Shown one piece after another: positions 1 to 5,861 of a stretch of DNA of 5,861 nt. The stretch's first letter is position 1, and the number at the start of each line of letters is the position of its first letter. The notes below the pieces were generated by a model. The model was not told the origin of the DNA. It searched no databases and was given only the letters and a program-made list of their open reading frames with translations. The translations under genes and the position numbers were made by a program. The DNA is taken from assembly GCA_947463755.1 (NCBI GenBank), contig CANHUK010000126.1:1-5861 (forward strand), written 5' to 3'. The DNA is from Chitinophagaceae bacterium (lineage in GTDB: Bacteria > Bacteroidota > Bacteroidia > Chitinophagales > Chitinophagaceae).

Positions 1-623
<623 letters not shown>

Positions 624-625
624 TC

Positions 626-1597
626 ATGAAGAAGGTCAAATATTACTATAACCCCAGCACCCTCAGATATGAGCGGTTGGACGTACCATTCAAGGTCGTT
701 GTGCTGCGCGTGCTGGGCTTCATAGCCACCGCGGCAGTGACGGGTCTGCTCATTGTAGCCTTCGCCTTCAAGTATCTGGACTCGCCCAAGGAGCGCATCA
801 TGCGCATGCAATACGAACGGGCATTGCAGGATTTCGAGGTACTGAATGGCAAACTCAAGAAGATCGACAAGCAAATGCGGGAACTGGAGCGGAGAGACAA
901 TGAAGTGTACCGCACCATTTTCGAAGCCAACCCGGTCCCGGACAGCGCGCGGTCCAAGGAAATGGAGATGGCAGAGGAGATCCGCCTTGTATCCTCGATG
1001 GATGAGAATCAGCTCGCATACTCGCTCAATAAAACCCTATCCAATATTGTCAGCCGGATGAGATACCAGGAGAAATCCTATGTGGAGATCGAAGGCATGA
1101 TCAAGAATAAGGAAAAACTCCTGTCTTCGACCCCTGCGATCCAACCTGTTGACAACCGGAACCTCAAACGCATCGCCTCCGGCTTCGGTCAACGGATCGA
1201 CCCGGTATACAAGACCGTGAAATTCCACGCCGGACTCGATTTCTCCGCCCCACAGGGTACCCCGATCTTTGCCACTGCCGATGGTCGCGTAGCGACCGCA
1301 GGAAATTTGGGGAACGGCTACGGGAACCACGTGATCATTAACCACGGCTTCGGTTACGAGACACTCTATGGGCACATGTACCGGATCAAGGTGAGGCCGG
1401 GCACCTACGTCAAACGGGGCGAAGTCATCGGATGGGTGGGTAATACAGGCAAATCCACCGGCCCGCACGTTCACTATGAGGTAAAAAAGTACGGAAAACA
1501 TCTCGACCCCGTCTACTTCTTCTATAACGACCTCACACCCGAACAGTTCCAGCAAATGCTGAAGATGGCCGCATCCGGAAACCAGTCGTTCGACTAA
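626..1597 (+). CDS. Membrane-anchored M23 (LytM-type) metallopeptidase
   Basis: This is a 323-residue protein predicted to cut peptide cross-bridges of peptidoglycan in the periplasm, or to act as an envelope division/elongation factor. The N-terminus MKKVKYYYNPSTLRYERL is typical of the Bacteroidota M23 protein. It is basic and cytoplasmic, followed by one transmembrane helix at about 24-49. A charged, coiled-coil-like stalk runs over roughly 53-165 (for example 58-95). The M23 domain covers about 184-298. It has the complete zinc site in H201 and D205 (HAGLD) and H283 (HVH), plus catalytic histidines H250 (LYGHM) and H281, so it should be active rather than a degenerate LytM activator. The frame has a stop at 566-568 and no in-frame start before the ATG at 626, so the start is firm. 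It diverges from alaS and is followed after 84 bases by the MerR-type gene on the same strand, so the two may be co-transcribed. The family call is secure; the exact substrate is unknown. Confidence 0.94.
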   Translation: MKKVKYYYNPSTLRYERLDVPFKVVVLRVLGFIATAAVTGLLIVAFAFKYLDSPKERIMRMQYERALQDFEVLNGKLKKIDKQMRELERRDNEVYRTIFEANPVPDSARSKEMEMAEEIRLVSSMDENQLAYSLNKTLSNIVSRMRYQEKSYVEIEGMIKNKEKLLSSTPAIQPVDNRNLKRIASGFGQRIDPVYKTVKFHAGLDFSAPQGTPIFATADGRVATAGNLGNGYGNHVIINHGFGYETLYGHMYRIKVRPGTYVKRGEVIGWVGNTGKSTGPHVHYEVKKYGKHLDPVYFFYNDLTPEQFQQMLKMAASGNQSFD

Positions 1598-1639
1598 TTG
1601 AATTCCCGGATCACCGAACCACCCACACTGTTGAAAAGT

Positions 1640-1673
1640 TTTGATAACCCATCACGGGTCTTTACCTAATTTG
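1640..1673 (+). promoter_or_regulatory. Possible promoter for the MerR-type gene in the 84-base gap
   Basis: The gap 1598-1681 holds TTTG (1640-1643), then 23 bases, then TAATTTG (1667-1673). This resembles the Bacteroidota TTTG / TAnnTTTG pair, but the -7 element is one base short. If it is used, transcription would begin only a few bases before the ATG at 1682, giving an almost leaderless message. A small inverted repeat, ACCC-ATCAC-GGGT, lies at 1648-1660 but is too weak to call a terminator. The alternative is read-through from the M23 gene. Confidence 0.25.
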
Positions 1674-1681
1674 CCGGCGCG

Positions 1682-3319
1682 ATGTTCACACAATTGGACC
1701 TGTTTGGTGACTTACCCGCGCCGGAAAAACCGTCGAATCAACCGCCCAGGACGGAGAAAAAGTCCGCTGCCCGGTCAGGCTCGTCGGCTCAGTCGGCCCA
1801 GACCCAGTTGAGCATGGGACTCCCCGAAACTGAATTTCCGGAACCCTCTGCAGCCTGGACGGGCAGTGAGCAAGATGTCCAAACACCTGAGGTTTCCGAA
1901 CACAATTCATCAGCACCTGCAGACCAGGATGCGAAAACCACTGGAGTTTCCGAAGCCCAAGGCAATGCAGATCCTATAACAGCCCCGCAAACCGGACCTG
2001 AATATACCGGCACAACTACAAATACAACCGCCGGGGCAATAACCTCAGATCTGAAGATATCCTCACACGGCGAAGTTTCATCCCCGGCAGACAACGGCAA
2101 CGAAACCCGGGCGGAAAAGGGTCGGAGATATTACATCCAGACCGAAATACCTGCTGACCCACCCCTGTCGGCCAAACCTCCCGGACCGGAAGCGATGTTG
2201 GCGAGCCTGGTCTCGACCAGAAACACGACACAGGAGCCCCGGCCACGGTACATCCAGACCGAGATCCCCTCAGACCCGATCGAAGCCCCCTCACTTACGC
2301 AGGCAACGCACACCGAAACATCGACGGAAATACCCCGTTCGGAAAATGTTGGTGTGGAGTCAGGCAGTGGCTCACCAGCCCCTACATCGCCCGTTCAGAA
2401 AGCACCTGCCTCGGCAACCGACAGTGATCATCGAAAGGTGCCGCTCCAGGCCATCGCCCCGGAAGCACTCCGCAGAACAAGGCCTCTGATGCCCCCCAAG
2501 GTGATCCTGGCGGATCAGGAGGAGGAAATGACGAAATCCGTCGCGGAAAAATCTCCAGAACCCGGGGATATATCGAAAGGGGAATTCACGACATCGGAGA
2601 AGAAGCCGGTCCAATCATTTGCCCCCGAAAAGGATGCCATACCGAACCCGGTATCGGCGATCATCGAAGCAAATGCAACACCTGGCATGCCGGTGGTAGC
2701 GGAATCGTCGGATCCCGGTGAAAATGAACAAGCCACGGAAACGGCAGCCACTATTGAGGCAGCATTACCGGAGTCAACGATTCCAGGGGAACCTGAACCC
2801 GTCCTTGAAACGGCAACCACCATCGAAGCACCTTTACCGGAATCAAAAGATCCGGAGGAAGCTGAACCTGCACTGGAAGCGGGATCTTCCCTGGCAAAGG
2901 GCGTCCCCCGGCGAAAGCGGACGGTCCGAGAACCGATCATGGAGCGTCCGGGACCAGGTATACCCGCCGATGACCAGCTTAACGCACGTCAGTATTACAC
3001 CATCGGAGAGGTAGCTACCATGTTCGGGGTGAAGGCCTCCCTGCTCCGTTACTGGGAATCGGAATTCGACGTCCTCAAACTCAGAAAAAACAGAAAAGGC
3101 GACAGGTTCTTCCGCCCCGACGACATCAGAAGTCTGCAACTGATCCATCACCTGCTGAGGGATAAAAAATATACCATTGAGGGCGCCCGCGAATACATGC
3201 GAAACGCAGGGAAAATGAAGGAGAAATTTGAGACGATCGAGACACTCAAACGTATCCGGCTGTTCCTCGTGGAGATGCGCAACGGACTTCAGGCCGATAA
3301 AGTCAGGGACGATCAGTGA
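1682..3319 (+). CDS. MerR-type DNA-binding protein with a very long low-complexity N-terminal arm
   Basis: This is a 545-residue protein with its recognisable domain at the C-terminus. Residues 438-506 form a MerR winged helix-turn-helix: YYTIGEVATMFGVKASLLRYW at 438-458, ESEFD at 459-463, the wing KNRKGDRFFRPDDI at 469-482, then LIHHLLRDKKYTIEGAREYM. A short helical tail follows (511-536). Bacteroidota proteins with this domain are often only about 110 residues. Here about 430 residues rich in Pro, Glu, Thr, Ser and Ala precede it, with no signal peptide, membrane segment or obvious fold, so the arm is probably disordered. It starts with QLDLF (residues 4-8), has a repeated YIQTEIP motif (about 151 and 190), three 23-residue repeats (341-409) and a basic patch (RRKR, about 410-413). 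An in-frame TAA at 1667 with no start between it and 1682 fixes the start. No effector-binding domain follows the helix-turn-helix, as in classical MerR. It presumably binds DNA; its targets and signal are unknown. The 3' end overlaps the convergent propeller gene by 7 bases. Confidence 0.88.
   Translation: MFTQLDLFGDLPAPEKPSNQPPRTEKKSAARSGSSAQSAQTQLSMGLPETEFPEPSAAWTGSEQDVQTPEVSEHNSSAPADQDAKTTGVSEAQGNADPITAPQTGPEYTGTTTNTTAGAITSDLKISSHGEVSSPADNGNETRAEKGRRYYIQTEIPADPPLSAKPPGPEAMLASLVSTRNTTQEPRPRYIQTEIPSDPIEAPSLTQATHTETSTEIPRSENVGVESGSGSPAPTSPVQKAPASATDSDHRKVPLQAIAPEALRRTRPLMPPKVILADQEEEMTKSVAEKSPEPGDISKGEFTTSEKKPVQSFAPEKDAIPNPVSAIIEANATPGMPVVAESSDPGENEQATETAATIEAALPESTIPGEPEPVLETATTIEAPLPESKDPEEAEPALEAGSSLAKGVPRRKRTVREPIMERPGPGIPADDQLNARQYYTIGEVATMFGVKASLLRYWESEFDVLKLRKNRKGDRFFRPDDIRSLQLIHHLLRDKKYTIEGAREYMRNAGKMKEKFETIETLKRIRLFLVEMRNGLQADKVRDDQ
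2129..2278 (+). repeat. Two copies of a YIQTEIP peptide motif inside the MerR-type gene
   Basis: Residues 150-160 (YYIQTEIPADP, bases 2129-2161) and 189-199 (RYIQTEIPSDP, bases 2246-2278) are almost the same in a region otherwise lacking conserved words. A partial third copy, STEIP, is at residues 214-218. The bases differ mostly at third codon positions (gaa/gag, ata/atc), which suggests the peptide rather than the DNA is being kept. It could be a short binding motif for a partner protein; no known motif of this form is recognised. Confidence 0.7.
2702..2908 (+). repeat. Three tandem 69-base repeats encoding 23-residue units
   Basis: Within the MerR-type gene, three consecutive 69-base units (2702-2770, 2771-2839, 2840-2908) encode 23-residue repeats at residues 341-363, 364-386 and 387-409. 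The units begin ESSDPGENEQ, ESTIPGEPEP and ESKDPEEAEP. The second halves of the first two are close (TAATIEAALP and TATTIEAPLP), while the third has drifted (GSSLAKGVP). The units are acidic and Pro-rich and end just before the basic linker ahead of the DNA-binding domain. This looks like an old in-frame duplication and a possible length-variable site between strains. Confidence 0.8.
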
Positions 3320-4134
3320 GTTGTTTCTGCAGGATGCACGATGCGCAGGATACCCTCACTATTGAGGATGTAAACAATTCCGGTCTGGAAAACCAACTGA
3401 CGGACACCCCGGATCTCCGGAGGTATCGCATACTGACCGGTTCGGCCTGTCTTCAGATCATATCTGATCATCCCCCCCTCACGAACGCCCTCAAACAAAG
3501 CGCCTGACACCCGCACATCCGACCAGTCTGCCATGGGAATGCGTTGCCGAAAGGCTCCATATTGATCGAACCTGTACAATCCCCTCACCGGATCATAGAG
3601 CGATACGGTTCCCTGCTGATCTGACATGTAAACGGGCGCAGGAGGTTCGTCCATGATCATACGCAGATCCGGACTTTCCAGCAATACCCGCCCCTGGGCA
3701 TCGATCTTGCGCAGACGTGCTTCCTGCTCATCGTATACCCAACATTGGTTGTCGTAGGAAGTAGCCACGGCGCTCACCTGCAGCATGGAAGTCCTGCGCA
3801 GATCAATGGCATCGATGGGCTTGAGCATGCGGTCCAACAAAAGGATCGTACCAAAATCAGGATAGAAGAGCAGAATGCGCATGGGATTGGAAACATCCAT
3901 GGCACGGAGTCGCCCGTATTTCACCACATCGTTGAACACCCCGACGGAATCACCCCGGGGACTGTATTTCCTAAGTTGATGACCACGGGTCAGCACATAC
4001 AGATTGCCCAGGTTGTCGACATCAAAATGCTGGAAATCCCCTGACAGGAGGTGTGTGGCAGGCGTTTGCGCTGCCGCTCCCTGGCCGCATGAGACACAAA
4101 GGGCAAGGATCCATGCGATCAGTTCAGGGCGCAT
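3313..4134 (-). CDS. Secreted beta-propeller-like protein of unknown function
   Basis: This is a 273-residue protein with no family I can name with confidence. Residues 1-22 look like a Sec signal peptide: a hydrophobic core LIAWILALCV and a likely signal peptidase I site AAA-Q at 22/23. C16 sits in a poor lipobox (CVSC), so a lipoprotein is less likely. The mature part has repeating beta-strand units of NHL or six-bladed-propeller style: FDVDNLGNLYVL (37-48), SYDNQCWVYDEQEARLRKID (126-145), SLYDPVRGLYRFDQYGAF (178-195), GMIRYDLKTG (221-230) and GIVYILNSEGILRIV (252-266). It may bind a protein or glycan in the periplasm or on the outer membrane; no catalytic motif is visible. Its ATG lies inside the 3' end of lpxH (11-base overlap), which suggests coupled translation and a role tied to the envelope. 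Its end overlaps the convergent MerR-type gene by 7 bases. The gene is clearly real; the propeller fold is inference. Confidence 0.85.
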   Translation of the reverse strand: MRPELIAWILALCVSCGQGAAAQTPATHLLSGDFQHFDVDNLGNLYVLTRGHQLRKYSPRGDSVGVFNDVVKYGRLRAMDVSNPMRILLFYPDFGTILLLDRMLKPIDAIDLRRTSMLQVSAVATSYDNQCWVYDEQEARLRKIDAQGRVLLESPDLRMIMDEPPAPVYMSDQQGTVSLYDPVRGLYRFDQYGAFRQRIPMADWSDVRVSGALFEGVREGGMIRYDLKTGRTGQYAIPPEIRGVRQLVFQTGIVYILNSEGILRIVHPAETTH

Positions 4135-4882
4135 GGCTCAGCAATGACAGGTGATCGCCATCGAAGACAGCATAGGTGTCGTATCGGATCCAATCACCGA
4201 GATTTATGTAGCGGCTATTAGGCGAGAGCTGGAAATCGATGGGCAGGTGTCTGTGTCCGAAAATGAAATACTCAACCGGCTGCGCACGCAGGACATCCTT
4301 GCAATACGATATGAGCCATTCACGATCCTCACCCAGGAATTGATCATCTGCATGGCCTGTGATGGCGCGGCTCCGTCTGCTGAAATGATCCGCCAGCCCG
4401 ATGCCAAGCGCGGGGGGAATCAGGCCGAAAAGCCAGCGGCAAACCGGATTACGGAATATCTTTTTAAGCAGTTTGTACCCATGATCACCGGGCCCAAGCC
4501 CGTCGCCATGACCAATATGGAAACGCCGGCCGTTGAAAACATAATCTCTCGGTCCGTCGAAAACGGGGATGTTCAACTCCGTTTCAAAATAACCTTGCAT
4601 CCACATGTCGTGGTTCCCGATAAAAAAATGAACAGGGATCCCGCTGTCTGTGATCTCCGCCAGTTTTCCGAGGATCCGTACGTATCCCTTCGGCACCACC
4701 TTGCGATACTCGAACCAGAAATCGAACATATCGCCAAGGATCAGGATCATGGCCGCATCCGTACGTATGCCTTCAAGGAAGCGGACGATCCGGCGCTCCC
4801 TGTCGAGACTACGCTCCCTGTCCGGGGCTCCGAGGTGAAAGTCGGACAGGAAATAGATCTTTTTGCCGGCGGAAATGTCCAT
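4124..4882 (-). CDS. lpxH: UDP-2,3-diacylglucosamine hydrolase (LpxH-type), lipid A synthesis
   Basis: This 252-residue calcineurin-like metallophosphoesterase probably cleaves UDP-2,3-diacylglucosamine to lipid X and UMP at the cytoplasmic face of the inner membrane, the fourth step of lipid A synthesis. All metal-site motifs are present: SDFHLG (D14, H16), GDMFD (D51, D54), GNHD (N90, H91, D92), HIGHGD (H125, D127) and FGHRH (H210, H212). The region CRWLFGLIPP (148-157) followed by SRRSR (168-172) resembles the LpxH lid and substrate-binding part. The length fits the family (about 240-260). I chose the ATG at 4882 because MDISAGKKIYFLSDFHLG matches the family's short N-terminus. A longer frame from 5086 would overlap most of the LUD gene's 3' end and adds unrelated sequence. 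There is no Shine-Dalgarno sequence. The gene lies 37 bases behind the LUD gene and overlaps the next gene by 11 bases. The phosphoesterase family is certain; LpxH rather than a related phosphohydrolase is likely. Confidence 0.88.
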   Translation of the reverse strand: MDISAGKKIYFLSDFHLGAPDRERSLDRERRIVRFLEGIRTDAAMILILGDMFDFWFEYRKVVPKGYVRILGKLAEITDSGIPVHFFIGNHDMWMQGYFETELNIPVFDGPRDYVFNGRRFHIGHGDGLGPGDHGYKLLKKIFRNPVCRWLFGLIPPALGIGLADHFSRRSRAITGHADDQFLGEDREWLISYCKDVLRAQPVEYFIFGHRHLPIDFQLSPNSRYINLGDWIRYDTYAVFDGDHLSLLSHAP

Positions 4883-4900
4883 GAATGCGGGTGTGTTGTC

Positions 4901-4916
4901 GATCAGGTACCTGATC
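4901..4916. promoter_or_regulatory. Perfect 16-bp palindrome between the LUD gene and lpxH
   Basis: GATCAGGTACCTGATC is its own reverse complement and fills much of the 37-base gap between the LUD stop (4920) and the lpxH start (4882). In RNA it could fold as a 6-bp stem with a GUAC loop, extended by two more pairs past a bulged G. There is no following U run on the minus strand, so it does not look like an intrinsic terminator. It could be a dimeric protein-binding site, an RNA processing or attenuation hairpin, or chance. The palindrome is certain; a function is not. Confidence 0.4.
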
Positions 4917-4919
4917 CGA

Positions 4920-5570
4920 TCATTGTGGCGGACCGTCCTCCACGAGCAGGCAATATACTTCACGCGGACCATGAACGCCCACAACCAGGGTCTTTTCGAT
5001 GTCTGCTGTCCGGCTGGGACCTGTGGCAAAACTGATGGAGGATGGTATTTCACCCTGGAAGCGCTGCCTGATAAGGGTGAGCGCATCTGAGATATCGTAT
5101 GTCAGCTGGGAGGTGAGTGCCACGCAGACATGCACGGGTGCATAAACGCTTGCCGTCCTTCCATGTGGCAGGGCGGAGCTGAGCACCATGGTGCCGGTGC
5201 GCGCCACCAGGGCCTCGCAGGCGGTAAAGGAGACATCACAGGCGGAAAGGTCATCCGTGTACCGGATATCCGTTAGGCCCTGAAGTTCGAAGAGTCTGAC
5301 CAGTGGTGATTCCTGGCAATAGACTTTCTTCCATCCCATGTCCCTGATCAGCTGGCCGGCCTGAAGGGCCAGGTCCTCCCAGGAGGGACAATAAGCGAAT
5401 TTCCCCAACAGTCGGGTGAACTCAGTAGCAAAGATCACGGACAGGTCGTCGGATGCCTTTGGATAGATCTCACCCTCCGTTTCCTGCCGGGAAAAGGGGG
5501 CATCCACCGACTGGTGCAATGCCTTCCGGATGCGACTTAAAATGATCTGCTTGGACTTCGTGGACTCCAT
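4920..5570 (-). CDS. LUD-domain (LutC/YkgG-like) protein
   Basis: This 216-residue protein belongs to the LUD family (the LutC/YkgG group). In other bacteria LutC works with the Fe-S proteins LutA and LutB in lactate oxidation, but neither is next to this gene, so its role here is uncertain. The C-terminal signature is clear: SFATGPSRTADIEKTLVVG at 180-198, then HGPREVYCLLV at 200-210. The mid-protein stretch ACEALVARTGTMVLSS at 117-132 is also typical. The frame is open upstream to 5795, but that part is an Arg-rich out-of-frame reading of the ftsH 3' end. The ATG at 5570 gives the normal N-terminus MESTKSKQIILSRIRKAL, only 4 bases after the ftsH stop, so co-transcription and translational coupling are likely. 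From general knowledge, a LUD gene right behind ftsH is a common arrangement in Bacteroidota. The family call is secure; the function is not. Confidence 0.9.
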   Translation of the reverse strand: MESTKSKQIILSRIRKALHQSVDAPFSRQETEGEIYPKASDDLSVIFATEFTRLLGKFAYCPSWEDLALQAGQLIRDMGWKKVYCQESPLVRLFELQGLTDIRYTDDLSACDVSFTACEALVARTGTMVLSSALPHGRTASVYAPVHVCVALTSQLTYDISDALTLIRQRFQGEIPSSISFATGPSRTADIEKTLVVGVHGPREVYCLLVEDGPPQ

Positions 5571-5574
5571 ATGA

Positions 5575-5861
5575 CTATGCGGTCGGGGCTTGGGCTTCCT
5601 GCGAATCCTGAGCAGCGGACGGGTCTGTCGCTTCCGGAGGCTGGACTTCCGAGACCGGAGTTGGGTCGGTTTGCGTTTCCGTAGTTTGATCTGCCGTATT
5701 GCCGGCGACTTCCTCAGATTCGTCGAAGATCTTTTTCTCTCCGTAAGGACGCTTGCCGAGCAGATCCTCAACGTCCTGCTGGTGCAGGACCTCACGTTCC
5801 AGGAGAGCGCGGGCGAGTTTGTCGACCTGCTCCTTCTTTTCCGTCAGCAGCTCCAGGGTCC
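5575..5861 (-). CDS. ftsH: ATP-dependent zinc metalloprotease FtsH, C-terminal end (5' part beyond window)
   Basis: Only the last 94 residues are visible. FtsH is a hexameric inner-membrane AAA+ protease that degrades misfolded membrane proteins and selected regulators. The AAA and HEXXH peptidase domains lie outside the window. The assignment rests on the peptidase-domain end: LTEKKEQVDKLARALLEREVL at visible residues 5-25, then HQQDVEDLLGKRPYGEKK, which matches the family's closing LLEREVL...DLIGKRPF pattern. A tail of about 50 residues rich in Glu, Thr, Pro, Gln and Ala follows and ends in QAPTA. Such acidic disordered tails are usual for FtsH. It is the first visible gene of the minus-strand cluster, and its stop is 4 bases before the LUD gene start. 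The promoter lies outside the window. Confidence 0.88.
   Translation of the reverse strand, partial: TLELLTEKKEQVDKLARALLEREVLHQQDVEDLLGKRPYGEKKIFDESEEVAGNTADQTTETQTDPTPVSEVQPPEATDPSAAQDSQEAQAPTA

Noticed and set aside
1037..1555. A 172-codon open frame on the minus strand opposite the M23 peptidase domain
   Set aside because: It is antisense to a conserved catalytic domain and has no family features; it is a shadow frame.
1648..1660. ACCC-ATCAC-GGGT as a terminator after the M23 gene
   Set aside because: The stem is only four pairs and is followed by a short CTTT; too weak to support termination.
3453..3467. Inverted repeat TCAGAT-CAT-ATCTGA
   Set aside because: The arms are six bases within the coding part of the propeller gene, with no regulatory position; probably chance.
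3472..3478. A run of seven C (G on the coding strand) in the propeller gene as a phase-variation tract
   Set aside because: Seven bases is short for a contingency tract, and the run simply encodes Gly-Gly in an intact frame. Strain comparison would be needed to revive the idea.
4622..4628. A run of seven A (T on the coding strand) in lpxH as a slippage or frameshift site
   Set aside because: It encodes the conserved Phe-Phe before GNHD in an intact frame, and no stop or stimulatory structure suggests programmed frameshifting.
4151..5035. A 294-codon open frame on the plus strand opposite lpxH
   Set aside because: It lies fully antisense to a gene with complete metallophosphoesterase motifs, its translation has no recognisable domain, and its frame openness follows from the codon use of lpxH.
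4883..5086. A 68-residue N-terminal extension of LpxH
   Set aside because: It overlaps the LUD gene's conserved C-terminal signature, and family members start just before the SDFHLG motif.
5571..5795. A 75-residue Arg-rich N-terminal extension of the LUD protein
   Set aside because: It is an out-of-frame reading of the ftsH 3' end; LUD family proteins start at the MEST residues at 5570.

Overview
The window reads as ordinary chromosomal DNA of a Bacteroidota species, most likely from the Chitinophagia/Sphingobacteriia side. The basis is the type of M23 peptidase that follows alaS, the small MerR-type DNA-binding domain of the kind common in that phylum, the LUD-domain gene directly behind ftsH, the lack of clear Shine-Dalgarno sequences, and a promoter match to the Bacteroidota TTG-N17-23-TAnnTTTG pattern. 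GC content is moderate, a little over half by eye. Genus and species cannot be told from the sequence. I see no rRNA, tRNA, CRISPR array, insertion sequence or prophage gene, and no gap between genes exceeds about 130 bases.

Layout. The first 494 bases are the 5' part of alaS (alanyl-tRNA synthetase) on the minus strand, cut by the window edge. A 131-base divergent intergenic region carries candidate promoters for both directions. Two plus-strand genes follow: a membrane-anchored LytM-type M23 peptidase (626-1597) and, after 84 bases, a 545-residue MerR-type protein (1682-3319). Its DNA-binding domain sits at the extreme C-terminus behind about 430 residues of low-complexity, probably disordered sequence. 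This gene meets the minus-strand cluster tail to tail, with a 7-base overlap of the two reading frames. Read in transcription order (right to left), that cluster is the ftsH 3' end (5861-5575), a LUD (LutC/YkgG-like) protein (5570-4920), an LpxH-type UDP-2,3-diacylglucosamine hydrolase (4882-4124), and a secreted beta-propeller-like protein of unknown function (4134-3313). Gaps of 4 and 37 bases and an 11-base overlap suggest one operon.

How the genes fit together. Much of the window concerns the cell envelope: M23 peptidoglycan hydrolysis, lipid A synthesis by LpxH, membrane proteolysis by FtsH, and an exported propeller protein next to LpxH. AlaRS and the MerR-type protein are not obviously part of that theme.

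No complete new system is evident. The part most worth a second look is the MerR-type protein. It begins with QLDLF, which matches the bacterial sliding-clamp-binding consensus. It carries two kinds of internal repeat in its low-complexity arm, and it reverses the usual MerR domain order. Secondary points are a perfect 16-bp palindrome between the LUD gene and lpxH, a 10-base leader element shared by alaS and lpxH, and overlapping opposed promoters between alaS and the peptidase gene.
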